Source: Chrysogorgia sp. JL179-B06
Taxonomy: Eukaryota > Cnidaria > Anthozoa > Scleralcyonacea > Chrysogorgiidae
Reading direction: 5' to 3'
Length of the DNA stretch: 64,000 nucleotides
NCBI GenBank assembly: GCA_035772405.1
Contig: JAYKKM010000226.1
Location: 372,001 to 436,000, forward strand
Part shown: positions 1 through 10,357 of the stretch, one piece after another
Layout: every line of letters starts with the position of its first letter
How positions within the stretch are numbered: position 1 is the first letter of the stretch
The notes under the pieces: model-generated
What the model was told of the DNA's origin: nothing
The model's input: the letters and a program-made list of their open reading frames with translations, nothing else
Databases searched by the model: none
Program-made: the position numbers and the translations under genes

Positions 1-58
1 CGTATGATTGCAAATTGATGGCGTATCACGATGGCGTAATCCATCCATGTTATATTTA

Positions 59-162
59 ACAATTAGACAACGAGCCCCCGTTTTCTATGAGCAGATAGTC
101 AACGAGGCGGAGCCGAGTTGACTATCGCTCATAGAAAACAAGGGCGAGTTGTCTAATTGTTT
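59..162. repeat. Short foldback (MITE-like) palindrome
   Basis: The ends AACAATTAGACAAC (59-72) and GTTGTCTAATTGTT (149-162) are perfect inverted copies. The arms continue inward through a near-perfect CGTTTTCTATGAGC match, leaving a small central hairpin. It is typical of short non-autonomous DNA elements. I see no coding content and no clear target-site duplication. Confidence 0.75.
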
Positions 163-524
163 TAGTATAAATTTATAACTTTCTAACCCAAGAAATAACT
201 TTTATTTCGCATTTTTCATGGAAAAAAAGTAAATATTCTTTCGAAATCAGGCGACTTTTTCCCCAGAGGTTTATATCAGCGGATAGTAACTCCTGCGATA
301 GCCAATCAAAATTGAGGATTTGTGATATAAACTTGTCAATTTATACTAAAGCCTGATATAAACACGGTAACTGACCAATCACAGTGTGCGTAAGACACGA
401 CTTATTTTATAAAGTGTATTAGCAAATTGCGGCAACTCCCACCTGGAGGCAGTTTAATAGTTTATGAAATAGAAACATATTTCCGTGTTTCCGTACAGTT
501 TTTATGAATCATCACCTATCACTG
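163..524. other. Unannotated stretch
   Basis: AT-rich non-coding sequence between two foldback elements. I see no ORF, RNA or repeat that I can support. Confidence 0.5.
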
Positions 525-1405
525 ACCTGTATATATAACTGAACTGCTGGATCCCATTACCAATCACTTATAAAAAGTGTCGTAAAAACGATGGCGTCAG
601 CTGGAGTCTATTTTCTCATGGTATAGCGACTACTGGTCATTGGATTGTTGGCGCAAGTTTGTCCAACGACCAATCACATTTTTTTATACGATAACTTAAG
701 CTGGAGTCCTTTTTCTCGTGTCGTGATACAGCCAAAAGCAACACAGTACGGCATTTTCCATCTTCAAAAACGAAACTCGACAAAAACCTTAAACAAACTG
801 TAGCAGATGTTCTTTATGACCAGGAAACTTACCATTAAATTCTAAAAGCCTTCAACACTAGTTGTCAACACTATGAAATTATTTTCGGTTGTATGACATT
901 TAATCCTCAAGTGCGAACTTGTTGCTTTTGTTATATGAAGATTGTTGATCTATAGAAATCTTTTGGAGAAAATAGAATGCTGAATAGATATTAGATACGT
1001 GTTTACTGTTTTTTAAAAAGTAAACCGGCCGAAGAGCGATCAAGAGTGGAGTGGCTGATTGGGCTGAACTAGAAGCATGATTTAAAGGATAACCCACTAA
1101 ATATTAAAACGCGAATTATAGCAGGAATTTCTAATTTCAAACTCGTTTATTTTGTATTGATAATGTCAAATGTCATCTGGTCAAAAAAGGTTGCTTTAAA
1201 AACCACCTTAAAAGCATAAAAAGTGAAAAATACTGTATATTTGTGATTAATTTTTCAAAGTAAAAACATTTGCCGCTTAACAATTCGCCAACAGACCGTT
1301 GTAAATACAGGTCAGTTGTCGCTACCATGAGAAAATAGACTCCAGCTGATGCCATCGTTTTTACGACACTTTTTGCAGAGACCCAGCAGTCCAGTTATAT
1401 ATAGA
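525..1405. repeat. Foldback element of about 0.88 kb
   Basis: The left arm (about 527-665) returns as an inverted copy at about 1262-1402. Shared blocks are GTGTCGTAAAAACGATGGC, AGCTGGAGTCTATTTTCTCA and TGTTGGCG. The arms are diverged by indels, so the insertion is not recent. The interior (666-1261) is non-coding. I read it as a non-autonomous DNA transposon. Confidence 0.6.
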
Positions 1406-1509
1406 TGTCAATGTCACCTATCGCCAATCCGCAATTCTGATTGGTTAATTAAATCATTATCTATTTAACAATTAGAAAGTTAGTCGAGCTGTGATTATCG
1501 GTGAATAAT

Positions 1510-1588
1510 TTCTGAGCCTCAGATAGGAATCGAACCCGTAACCTTCTGATCTTCGGTTAGACGCTCTATCCATTGAGCTACCAGAACT
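1510..1588 (-). repeat. tRNA-derived SINE head or tRNA relic
   Basis: On the minus strand an internal box A (TAGCTCAATGG, complement of 1570-1580) and a box B (GGTTCGATTCC, complement of 1526-1536) sit at tRNA-like spacing. The D arm folds, but the acceptor stem and the outer T-stem pairs do not close. A functional tRNA is therefore unlikely and a tRNA-derived SINE head is the better reading. The sequence ATCAGAAGGTTACGGGTT is related to the relic near 12.8 kb. Confidence 0.55.
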
Positions 1589-1744
1589 CAGATGGAAGAG
1601 TCAAGACTACGTTGTGTACTAGTTTGTACGTGCGATATACGTACTGCACTCTCGATATGTCTATATATCTTAATACGTATGTCCTCGCACACGAAATAGT
1701 ATACAACGTAGCCATGTTTAATATTTATCTAATAAAAGATATTA

Positions 1745-2345
1745 AAAAACGCAACCGGCATAAAATTAATTAGTATTCTTTCAAAACAACCTATTGTAGT
1801 AGTTTGAGAAAGCCCTAGACACCTCTGAGCCACGGATACGTAAAAAACATGGTTTTATAAACCTCGGGCAATTAAGTAGTATTTAAAACACGAGAAGGAG
1901 CGTTTTATCATATTTAAAATGCGAGCGCGCAGCGCGAGCATTTTAGATATGATAAAACGCGAGTTCGAGTGTTTTAAATAGCTTCAAAAACAATTGATTG
2001 TAATCACTAGGGAGTGTACTGGTTTTTATTTTCTATTAGAGGTAAATTGGGTTGATGTATGAAATGCAAATTAGCAGGAATTTTATATAAAGTTCGTAAA
2101 GACTTGCTGATTAGCATTCATGGTTTTATCAGGTATAAAAGCCTTGCGCGTGACTAAATACGGAAATGTGATTGGACAATTTGGTTAATGATATTAATGA
2201 GTTTTTGAAGATAACTTTAAATGTTGCTTGGTGAAAGTATTTAAAAGCTTTATCTCTTCCTGTGGCTCAGAGGTGTTTAGGACTTCCAAACTACCACAAT
2301 AGGATGTTTGAAAATAATATTAAGTAATTTTATGCCGGTTGCTTT
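1745..2345. repeat. Foldback element of about 0.6 kb with a nested hairpin
   Basis: Inverted ends at 1749-1846 and 2259-2343 share GCAACCGGCATAAAATTA, CCTATTGT, GTAGTTTG and ACACCTCTGAGCCAC. A second, independent palindrome (1880-1980; arms TATTTAAAACAC / GTGTTTTAAATA with a CGCGAGC-rich centre) lies inside. The right end abuts the ATA-repeat tail of the neighbouring LINE. Confidence 0.65.
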
Positions 2346-2348
2346 TTT

Positions 2349-2378
2349 TTATAATAATAATAATAATAATAATAATAT
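2349..2378. repeat. (ATA)n microsatellite, LINE 3' tail
   Basis: An uninterrupted ATA/ATT trinucleotide run at the 3' end of the minus-strand LINE. It is the tail expected of L2/CR1-type elements. Confidence 0.85.
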
Positions 2379-2551
2379 ATAGATTTATATAGCGCTAATT
2401 CCTAAAGTTCATTAGCGCTTTACAATTATTGTTCCAAGTAAAAAAGTTAAAATCTTACAAGTAGTTATTACTGTATAAAAAACCTATAAATATACAAGGT
2501 ATATAAAAAGTAGAATACAATAAGTAACTTAACATTATTTAAAATAAAATG

Positions 2552-4020
2552 TTAAAAATATGCTTCTCTAAAAAGATGGGTCTTCAGTTGTTTTTTAAAG
2601 TTCTCAATTGATAAGGTGCTGTCTCTAATGGTATCCGGTAATGCATTCCAAAGTCTAGGTGCAGATACTGCGAATGCTCTATAGCCATATCCCTTTAAGT
2701 TGTAGGGTGCAACCTCCAGCAGATTCTTGTTGCAGGACCTAAGCTGGCGTTTAGGTTTATAAGGATGAACTAAATCTATCAAGTAGACTGGAGCAATATT
2801 ATTTAAACATTTGTATGCCAATAAAATAATCTTAAATCTGATCCTGTAATCAACTGGTAACCAATGTAAATTCATCAAAATCGGCGTAATATGGTCATAC
2901 TTGTGAGTTAGACTTATGAATCTGGCTGCAGCATTTTGGACGCTTTGAAGTTTTTGAATAATGTTATTTGATAGGCCATAAAGTAGCGAGTTACAAAAGT
3001 CTAGTTTTGATGTTACGAACGCATGCACTAGTGTTTCAGCAGACTGTATTGAAATAAATGTTCTTATCCGACTCAAGTTTCGCAGATGATAGAACGCAGA
3101 TTTACATAAAGCATTGACTTGGGGTTCCATGGACATCACTGCATCAAATGTTACTCCAATGTTCCTAGCAGTGGCAGATGACTTTACAACTTCATTGCAA
3201 ACAGAGACCGATGTAATAGTTGATGCTAGACGGTGGCGAGCATTGAAGACCATCAACTCAGTTTTCCCCCTATTCAGCTTAAGCATGTTGTGGGACATCC
3301 AATGGTCAATGTCACGAGTGCACGCTTCTATCTTAGATCTTGCCAAGTCAGCATCAGAAGATTTAAACGATATATAGACTTGTGTGTCATCTGCATAGAG
3401 GTGGAAATCCATCCCATGGCTTCGAATAACATCCGCAAGGGGCGCTGTATATAGCAAAAAGAGCATGGGTCCAAGTACTGAACCCTGTGGCAGTCCAAAA
3501 AGTAGATCGTGGTGTGTAGAAACGCCGCCATTAACACTGACGAACTGCTTCCTGCCAGATAAGTAAGACATAAACCAGTTTATCACATCACCTTTCAAGC
3601 CAAATCTATGAGACAGTCTTGATAGCAGAATGCGGTGATCTACGGTATCAAACGCGGCCGACAAATCTAGCAGGAGGAGTATAACTGATTGCTGATTGTC
3701 TAATGCTTGAAGGATATAATTATGAACTCTTAGAAGGGCTGTCTCCGTACTGTGTTGCGCTTTATATGCAGATTGAAATAGTTCATTTAAATTATACTCA
3801 TTTAAATGATCACTCATTTGGACTGCAACAGTCTTCTCGATTGCCTTTGCTATAAATTTCAAATTAGATATGGGCCGGAAATTCACAAACTCTTGATGAT
3901 CCAAAGATGTTTTTTTCAGGCAAGGATCCAAAACAGCAACCTTTAAACTGGGAGGCATAACACAGTTGTTTAAAGATAAGTTTACGATCTTGGTTATAAT
4001 AGGTAACAATAAGTCAAAAA
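2552..4020 (-). pseudogene. LINE reverse transcriptase (ORF2 remnant)
   Basis: An open frame of roughly 490 codons encodes a non-LTR reverse transcriptase. The fingers motif NFRPISNLKFIAKAIEK is followed by motif A LLLDLSAAFDTVDH, motif B GLPQGSVLGP, the catalytic motif C LYADDTQVYI, and the thumb and C-terminal tail WNALPDTIRDS. All catalytic aspartates are present, so the RT itself looks intact. Residues translated from 4021-4087 are an out-of-frame reading of the endonuclease start and do not belong to it. In the family this enzyme performs target-primed reverse transcription of its own RNA. Without endonuclease the copy cannot do this alone. Confidence 0.85.
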
Positions 4021-4410
4021 AGATCGTGCATTCAGTAAACAAAAATTGGCCATCAGACAAGGCTTCTGATTTTGCATAGGAATGCAAGGAATGGAAATTA
4101 AATTATAAGAATTGGCACGCCAAGGTCGGGAATAAGTGTCAAAACAACGCAAAAAATGTGCATTTCTGCTTCCAATGTTCGATGTAATCCTTCTTCTTCC
4201 TCCTCTTTTTCCCCTGAAACGGAAGATTCCCAGTTCCTTTAACATTACTATAGTAGCAGTGGAAGGTATACAGACATTTCGACGAAGTACTCTCAGTTGC
4301 TGAGTGGAATAATAGAGAGCCGTGTTCAGAATAGGTTCACATGTGCATTTAGTCGTGTCGACGTGAACCTGCGGTGATATAACTTGGATATTTGGCCAGG
4401 TTTCGATGAT

Positions 4411-4437
4411 AGGACCAGGATTAGTTTCTATATCCCC
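4411..4437 (-). other. 2A ribosome-skipping peptide motif at the LINE N-terminus
   Basis: The minus strand encodes GDIETNPGP, a full match to the 2A core D-V/I-E-x-N-P-G-P. It is in one continuous frame with the LINE N-terminal domain, through to the basic block RGKRGGRR. 2A peptides cause the ribosome to skip the Gly-Pro bond and are known at the N-terminus of several non-LTR retrotransposon ORFs. The upstream residues (EHHDIY) are poorly hydrophobic and a stop codon lies just before them. Confidence 0.7.
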
Positions 4438-4440
4438 ATA

Positions 4441-4900
4441 AATATCGTGATGTTCTTAGGAGGATCATGTCCAGGGATGGCCAGAGAGGTGCTGCCGTGC
4501 TTCCCTGTCTTGAATATGGCTCTGCGTGTCTTACAAAAACCAATTGCCGTCAGCTTGACTTTAAGTTCCATATTAAACTTAAGAATAAAACCAGACTCTG
4601 CGTTGAATAACTGAGAGCAAAAGCGACATTGAGACATAGGGCCCAATGATAATCCATATGAGGCTCTGTAGGATCGAAGAAGTATTCCGTTAAGTGTAAA
4701 AATTTAAAAGTAGACTGAGAACTTTGTAAAACGTGGCGGCCATTTATACACACTTTGTATTATTTTCTAAAATCGTTTTACTGAGATTTAATAGAGAACG
4801 TCTAAAATCAAATCAACAATTTGATTAATCAGTTTCGTTTCCTGGAAATTGACCCTGCACATCATACAAGCTATATACTAGTGATATAATTATATAGTTC
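4441..4900. other. Possible LINE 5' region plus unannotated sequence
   Basis: About 4441-4650 may be 5' UTR or an upstream frame of the LINE, but every frame is broken. Beyond it I see no supported feature. Confidence 0.3.
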
Positions 4901-5337
4901 AGTGAAAAGGTGGTAAACTGCCAAGATTTTTAGTGACGAAATACTGACGTTTCGAGCGGAGCCCTTCATCAGAGTAAGACAAGATGAAATAAAATAAATA
5001 GGATTTATATATAATTATATATATATATATGCCAAAAGGGTGTCACAAGTAGAAAGTAGCCAATCAATGTACGGGAGATAAACAAACTAATAATTAATGA
5101 GATGCGAAAAGTTTAATCATTTGCTATTTGTACAGTCGATCAGCAAACAGACTGAAGGGGAGGGAGAAATGACAGGGATTAGGCGATAGTAAAGCGGTGC
5201 ATGAGCTAATAATAAAAAAGTTCCAAGCAAACTAAAATAACAAAAAAACGTATAAGAAATTAAATAAAAGAAAAACGTTCGTTAAGACCAGGAGGATGTG
5301 TGGTGCCAAGTTTAAAAATGAGACGCTTCTCTTGCGT
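4901..5337 (-). mobile_element. Penelope-like element, 3' terminal fragment
   Basis: The reverse complement matches the 3' end of the larger PLE at 43862-44360. It covers the last codons of the GIY-YIG ORF (...KRLIFKLGTTHP), the 3' UTR, the hammerhead core and the terminal GGCAGTTTACCACCTTTTCA. Only the 3' few hundred bases survive, typical of 5' truncation. Several substitutions and a longer TA tract separate the two copies. Confidence 0.8.
4930..4980 (-). ncRNA. Hammerhead ribozyme motif in the PLE terminal repeat
   Basis: On the minus strand CTGATGA (complement of 4966-4972) is followed by a 4-bp stem II, GGGC/GCTC with loop TCC, then GAAA (complement of 4950-4953). A 3-bp stem III ends at a GTC cleavage triplet. 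This is the minimal type I hammerhead described for PLEs. The core is identical to the copy at 44283, though stem I has one mismatch. Confidence 0.65.
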
Positions 5338-5395
5338 TTACCACCTTTTCACTTTGCTATATATCCAAAACACTGTCTACGCAGCACTCTACTAC
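5338..5395 (+). repeat. Inverted PLE terminal-repeat fragment
   Basis: The sequence from TTTACCACCTTTTCAC through AACACTGTCTACGCAGCACT matches 44338-44391 in the plus orientation, directly abutting the minus-strand PLE fragment. Inverted partial terminal repeats of this kind are characteristic of Penelope-like insertions. Confidence 0.7.
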
Positions 5396-5422
5396 TTATA
5401 TAGTTGTTGTATGAAAACTTAC

Positions 5423-5576
5423 CATATTCCTTGAATAAAATGCATGTTTTTCCCATTTGTTTTGTGATCTTGATCGCGCAAACGCCATAAAATATAGCCA
5501 TGAACACCACTGGTATGATGAAGACTGGGATCAAAAATGTCCAAACGATCCACATTAGATAATGCCATCCAATGAG
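5423..5576 (-). CDS. M6/proteolipid-family gene, internal exon 3 (TM3 region)
   Basis: A 154-bp exon is bounded by a TTTGTTTTCAG acceptor and a TATG|GTAAGT donor. It starts in phase 0, matching the end of the exon at 24631, and ends in phase 1. It encodes 51 residues: a long hydrophobic segment LMWIVWTFLIPVFIIPVVFM, then GVC, and ends with CILFKEY. This fits the third membrane span and the start of the second extracellular loop in the PLP/DM20/M6 family, where the loop carries disulphide cysteines. The family consists of four-span membrane proteins of neurons, glia and epithelia. A single-exon view could suggest a GPCR TM5, but the exon phases and companion exons favour M6. The final TM4 exon was not found in 1-5422. 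Confidence 0.7.
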
Positions 5577-5744
5577 CTGAAAACAAATGTATAAAAAATA
5601 ACCTGTACAAAACAAGCGCTCTGATTGGTCAATATACCCGTGCAGGATCAGAGTATCCAAACCATAGACAGCCCAAATGTTGTAAGCGAAAAGCAGTAAA
5701 AATGAATGCTCTCTTCTCTTTTTGTGTTGTATGCATCATTAGGC
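5577..5744. other. Intron sequence of the M6-like gene
   Basis: Short intronic stretch between exon 3 and a LINE fragment. The reading frame happens to stay open on the minus strand past the acceptor, but the hydrophobic exon begins at the CAG acceptor. Confidence 0.4.
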
Positions 5745-6221
5745 CCCGTGGATGCAGGGTCTAATAATGGCTTAATAACTTTATTGGGAAAATTAAATAA
5801 AACTACATACAAGTATATAAGGCGAACGGGTCTTAATAGCCCATGCGAGGCACCCCCCATATAAGAATCATTAATATCAGTGACAAGGGCAGTCACGAAC
5901 AAGAGACCAAGTACACTTGGCATGTCTACATCAAAAACTGACTAAATAAATAAGGACGCGTAAGTGCGACGAAGAAAGTTTAAAACTAGATGTCAGGAAG
6001 CTAGTAGGTGTAGCTGTTTTGGTTCCATAAAAGAACAATCCGGTTGAAGTATGGTATGAGCCCTTGAATGTACTTGTTTTACATAACGGAGCTTTAAGTA
6101 TAAGACTAGAATTTAAAGTAAGTCGTGTACGGTCGTGATTAATAAAACCAACATAGTTGCATATTATGTTCAAGTCTGAACATATGCAAACATAAGAGTG
6201 CCTTGTAAAAAAGACCACCAA
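5745..6221 (-). mobile_element. LINE 3' fragment (RT C-terminus plus 3' UTR)
   Basis: The minus-strand frame contains RTRLTLNSSLILKAPLCKTS and then, one frame over, YFNRIVLLWNQ. Together these resemble the C-terminal tail of CR1-like reverse transcriptases (the PLCKTxTFKxSYFNRxVxLWN pattern). A frameshift separates the two blocks. The downstream part down to about 5745 is probably 3' UTR. No catalytic motif is present. Confidence 0.55.
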
Positions 6222-6585
6222 GTCTCGAATTTCTCTGTCATCGCAGAGCGGTTACATATCTAAAGTTTGCGTCTCTCCTTATATGAAATTTCGCCCATTT
6301 TTTTCCAAATTTCGCCCGTCTTTGCGTCGCGCGTCTTTAGATTCTTTAGATTCTTTCAATTTTTAGTGCAAAGTTTTTTAAACTTTGCAGTATTGTGATG
6401 AGTGGCGAAAATTCACACGATATATATATGATGTTAACATCCGGGGGGTTGCGACATTATTTCGTAGTATTTATGGATGGGTTTTTTACGTGTCAAATTG
6501 TAATGCAGTTTGATTTCGATATCTTAAATATATTTTCATAATATGTCTGGAATATAAGTTGTGTCCCCCGGGGTTTTTTGTTAAC
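6222..6585. other. Unannotated intronic stretch
   Basis: Contains a short internal repeat (TTTCGCCC twice; TTTAGATTC twice) but nothing I can name. Confidence 0.4.
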
Positions 6586-6690
6586 ATGCTACTGCGGCCA
6601 CTGCGCACGCGCGAGCTGAAAGTTTGATAAACATGGCAGCCAAGGCGTTGTCTGTAGGGGAAGACGAGCCTGGTATAAACTAAAGGTCTG
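6586..6690 (+). other. CpG-dense patch with a possible start exon
   Basis: A local CpG-rich run (GCGCACGCGCGAGC) precedes AAACATGGCAGCC, a good Kozak context. The frame reads MAAKALSVGEDEPG before a weak GTATAA donor and an in-frame stop. This could be a first coding exon with promoter, or a relic of one. No downstream exon could be joined with confidence. Confidence 0.25.
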
Positions 6691-7584
6691 ACATTCAGGA
6701 TATTTCTGTCATGATGTAGCCTGCGAAGCGGCCCTCCAGTCACGATGTGTCATGAGTAATGAGTTTACCGTCAGGTAAGCGCAGCGTATTTTGTCTTCCG
6801 AGTCTCTGTTTAAATATATAAATGGAACACAATCACAATGGACACAGAATAACCTGCGATATTTTGTTAGAAATTAAACTCCTGCACTTTTGTAAAGCGT
6901 ATTATTTACGCTCTGTAGTTTCGCTATTTATTATTTGGCTTAGAAATACATGTAGCTGTTCCGCATTGATATGATTACCGATTTGACAGCATGTATTAGA
7001 GAAATTCTCTGTATTACTTAGTTTGTATTGTCGCGACTATCATTTTGGGGCTGTTGTGCATATTAGCACTGTTAGATTGATTCATAATCCTGTTGTTCAA
7101 ATATACTGAATTTCCTCTATATGCCCAATATTAAAAGACATGCCTTGTTCATTGGCCATTTATTGGTTGTATAATTGTAGCCTCAGAGAAATTTGGTGCT
7201 GTTCCAATAATATGAATTGTCACATTAAGAGCATTTGAAACTGCCAGAATAATTAGCCCACTAGAGATATCTTGTGATGTACTCGTGTACCTATCAATGT
7301 TAACCCAGGGTGGGGGACACTGATGGGATATTGAATGATTGACTTTTCTGAGACAGTATGAGTATGATGAGTATAATTTATTCGATCACGCGAGGCTCAT
7401 GTTTTAAGCGTTCGACTATTCAGTTTATCACTCTAAGGTGAACGGAAAACCCAACTGATAGGGATTCCGAGGGCCTATATTTAAGGTCGTTTTCCGAGAA
7501 GACGTGAAACTCTTACCATTTGCTGGTGTTGTTGCAAAGGCAGCACGTTCTCCCCAATTATGTTAAGACCCTAATGAGTGGTGG
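6691..7584. other. Unannotated intronic stretch
   Basis: No supported gene or repeat. AT-rich non-coding sequence. Confidence 0.4.
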
Positions 7585-7672
7585 TCCGACCCAGGATTTA
7601 AACCCTGGTCTCCCAGCTCATAGACGTGTGGTATTACCACTACCGTAGATGTGTGGTAACCACTAGACCAAG
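7585..7672 (-). repeat. tRNA-derived relic (Gly/Glu/Asp-like) with an internal duplication
   Basis: The minus strand carries box A GGTCTAGTGGTTA (complement of 7657-7669) and box B GGTTTAAATCC (complement of 7593-7605), with flanking CTGG/CCAG pairing in the T arm. A roughly 25-bp duplication of the GTGTGGTA-CCACTA block lies where the anticodon arm should be, so this is not a functional tRNA. SINE head or tRNA pseudogene. Confidence 0.5.
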
Positions 7673-7985
7673 GGGGGTTTGATTTTTTTAAAAGATCGAG
7701 GGATGGGATTTTTGACACATAAAATAATTTTAATACTACCAGTAACTACTTAATGACCACGAGTGAGGTCTTTATGGTAAAATATCTAGCCAAGATCTTG
7801 CTGTAGTGCCCGAGCAATGGCGGCCAAAGTTTGGTATTTTACTGTAGAGACTGAACAGTCGGTTATTAAGTAGTCCATTATATGGCACTTTTTATTATTA
7901 TACAAAATCAATGTTGTATTTCTTGGTCTTCAGACTTCGCTTCCTTTAACGTTGTCAAAACACCGGACTAGTTAGCATTATTTTC
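7673..7985. other. Unannotated intronic stretch
   Basis: Nothing supported on either strand. Confidence 0.4.
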
Positions 7986-8400
7986 TATTGTTTCTTTCTT
8001 GTCTGGATACTAAAATTTACTTTTATAATGTTTATTGTTCATCATCGTTTATTAAATTTATTGTTCCCGATAATCACAGGGCATTTGCCAGTGAAATGTT
8101 ATCCATAAACATAGTTGCCATAATGTTCTGTCCAACTTATCACCTTTATCTGCAACCTTGTGATTACAATAATAAAGATCAAGAATTCTAACAAACAGTA
8201 TATTAACTATTAATAATACTGCTGCTATAAGCAAGCAATCTAAAATCCTGCACAGCATTAAACTTGTGTCATGCAATATGCTACTGTTTTATTTAATATG
8301 ATACATAATTCTATAAAACTTTGCACTGTCCTTGGGACCTAGTTTCTTTAATGTCTGGATACTAAAATTTACTTTTATAATGTTTATTGTTCATCGTTAT
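7986..8400 (+). repeat. Low-copy repeat, copy A
   Basis: 8067-8342 recurs in direct orientation at 10358-10629 with moderate divergence. Shared blocks include CAGTGAAATGTTATCCATA and AAGCAAGCAATCTAAAATCC. The edge sequence GTCTGGATACTAAAATTTAC also occurs twice within the copy (7999 and about 8352). Non-coding. Confidence 0.7.
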
Positions 8401-8585
8401 TTATTACTCGGGCCCCCTGTGGGGAGCACGAGTCTTAAAATGGGCTCTGTTTATTATTTTTACTATTTTGTCGGGTCGCGAAATGGCAATTATTGCATCA
8501 TTGTTGACTAAATTAGTAGACTAGTGAACGAGACTATGAATGTGGGATTACTACACATGCGCAGCCAAGTGATCCCAAAAAAATT

Positions 8586-8885
8586 TTGCCCCCCGCAGTC
8601 GTTTTTTGTGCCCAGGCTTTTCACAAACACTGCATAGTGCATACATGCGCCATTGGGATTTACAGTATTTACTCGATCACCTATTCACCTTTCTTCGAGT
8701 GCTCTTCACTGAAAATCTTTGCTGTGGCTGGCAAGTATCTTGATCTTATATACGCTCACAATCCCGATCGCTTTCGAAACGGGTTGGTCTACGATTTCGA
8801 GAACCTGTACTCGATCAAGACTCAACATATGAATGCTGTATGGAAATATGTTAACTGTTCTGAGGTAACTGTAATATTTTTATAA
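8586..8885 (+). other. Unrecognised ORF or exon candidate (about 99 codons)
   Basis: The second half, SLKIFAVAGKYLDLIYAHN and onward to VWKYVNCSE, has a protein-like composition and ends at a GAG|GTAACT donor-like site. I do not recognise the product. It lies inside a low-copy repeat region, so a transposon-derived exon is possible. No start context or partner exon was found. Confidence 0.2.
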
Positions 8886-9004
8886 GCTTTGTTGCCTGTA
8901 CTGTTTAATGTTATGTTATACAAAATAAAATCGATGCTACAGTTTATTGTTTCATATATTATATACCATGCAAGTACTATTATTAAAGTAGGTACGTATA
9001 ATTT

Positions 9005-9420
9005 CATCTGTAAGCTTAAATGGGGCTCCAAAATGTTCTGGGTTATCAGTAAGTTTGTATCGATTGTTCATATTATATGCGAATGCTTACAAATAAACAT
9101 ACAGTATATAAATCTCTGACACTCATACCAACTATCAAAATCAAGGAGTAAAGAGTTTGTTATTGTTTGCTGGTTGTTATCAATTCATCTATGATGATTA
9201 TGTAATGTTGCCATTGAGTAACCCTGTTTCACTCGATATTTTACTTGTAAGCTTAAAATGGGGCTCCAAAATTTTCTGGGAATTATCAGTAAGTTTGTGT
9301 CGATTGTTCATACATGTATTATTATACACAAATGCTTACAAATGAGCACACAGTATATAAATCTCTGACACCCAATGTCACCCATACCAAGAGCAAAGAG
9401 TTTGTTGTTGTTTGCTGATT
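9005..9420 (+). repeat. Two-copy tandem repeat of about 240 bp
   Basis: 9011-9170 and 9247-9420 share AAATGGGGCTCCAAAAT, CAGTAAGTTTGT, CGATTGTTCATA, CAGTATATAAATCTCTGACA and AAAGAGTTTGTT. The copies are diverged by indels. Part of the block (the CATTGTCCCTCA-type sequence) recurs inverted near 50.5 kb and 62.7 kb. Confidence 0.65.
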
Positions 9421-10254
9421 TACCAGTGACGGGTCTGTCACACACATTGTCCCTCAACCCCACAAATACACACCTTTCAAACTGATTTTTGGCATTCATG
9501 ATTACTGTAGCTGTACATGGAGGCATGAAGCTGGCTCGCTATTACCAAAACAGTAATTTATCCTGATATTACATGAGGCAGGCTATAAGCCCACTTGCCG
9601 GACTGACTGCACAAGCACACCATTTTGCAAACTGTTACTTGGTCTGTACAGCCAGATACATAACTGAATTTTGGCCTTGACTACATGGAAAGCGAGTTGG
9701 CTTGCTAACCGAGACAGTAACCTGTCTTGATATTACAATTAGCTAGCTGGCCCACTGGACAATAATAAATATGCTAAAATTATGAATATGTTTACTGGCT
9801 CAAAATGTTATATAACTTCACAAAGAAATAAAGATTTTGAATCACATTTCTTTAAACTGTTTTATAATAGCTTATGACACATTGGTACTGCCAGCTAAAT
9901 TGTTTGATTTACTGCTATGCCTTATACACTGATGAAAAAGATTTTGCCAGACTGACCAGATGAATTGTTATTACATGAGCACAGGCCAGCTCGCTTGCCA
10001 GGCTGACCCCGTTGGCTAGAACTGAATTGGGTCAGCAAACAGGATGGCTCGCTTGGCGGGGCATACACTTCTCAGTAAGCCAGCTTGGATACTGAGCCAA
10101 CTCACCTTCATATAATCAAAGCCGTTGGCCAACACTATGTTATGGGTTTGCAATGATGGAAAATTTAACCCACCATTGTACCTACAACTATAGATTTGTG
10201 TATATTGAATTAAAATCGCTGAATTTGCCTACAATGTCTTTCAAGCCACTAGCT

Positions 10255-10293
10255 CAAGTAGCCCGAGTTAACGCCTAGCGGGCGTCTTGTTTA
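10255..10293 (+). repeat. Dispersed repeat end motif
   Basis: AGTAGCCCGAGTTAACGCCT plus AGCGGGC is found inverted at 49649-49682 and in the duplicate at about 61825. It probably marks one end of the repeat family seen in the 8-10.6 kb region. Confidence 0.6.
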
Positions 10294-10357
10294 ATTTATT
10301 TTCATCGTTTTGAGGCAATAACTCTCTTATTAGGATTTTGTGTTTGTTCTCAACAAT

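Larger units (their letters stand above)
2379..4440 (-). mobile_element. L2/CR1-like LINE with an internal endonuclease deletion
   Basis: Reading on the minus strand, the element has a 2A-motif N-terminus (4411-4437), an N-terminal region with a basic block RGKRGGRR (near 4185-4210), the first residues of an endonuclease domain (FCLLNARS, near 4030), then reverse transcriptase, a 3' UTR (2379-2551) with the subterminal TAGCGCTTTACAATT-type motif, and an ATA tail. The endonuclease core is missing: the frame passes from LLNARS directly into the RT linker at about 4018-4024. The element therefore lacks its nicking enzyme and is dead. Upstream of the 2A motif the same frame is closed by a stop, so the 5' end is also degraded. 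Confidence 0.8.

Noticed and set aside
1510..1588. Functional tRNA gene
   Set aside because: A and B boxes are good, but the acceptor and T stems do not close and position 33 is not T.
5423..5660. GPCR transmembrane exon
   Set aside because: The hydrophobic segment alone could be a GPCR TM5, but matching phases with two M6-like exons and the CILFKEYG end fit the proteolipid family better.
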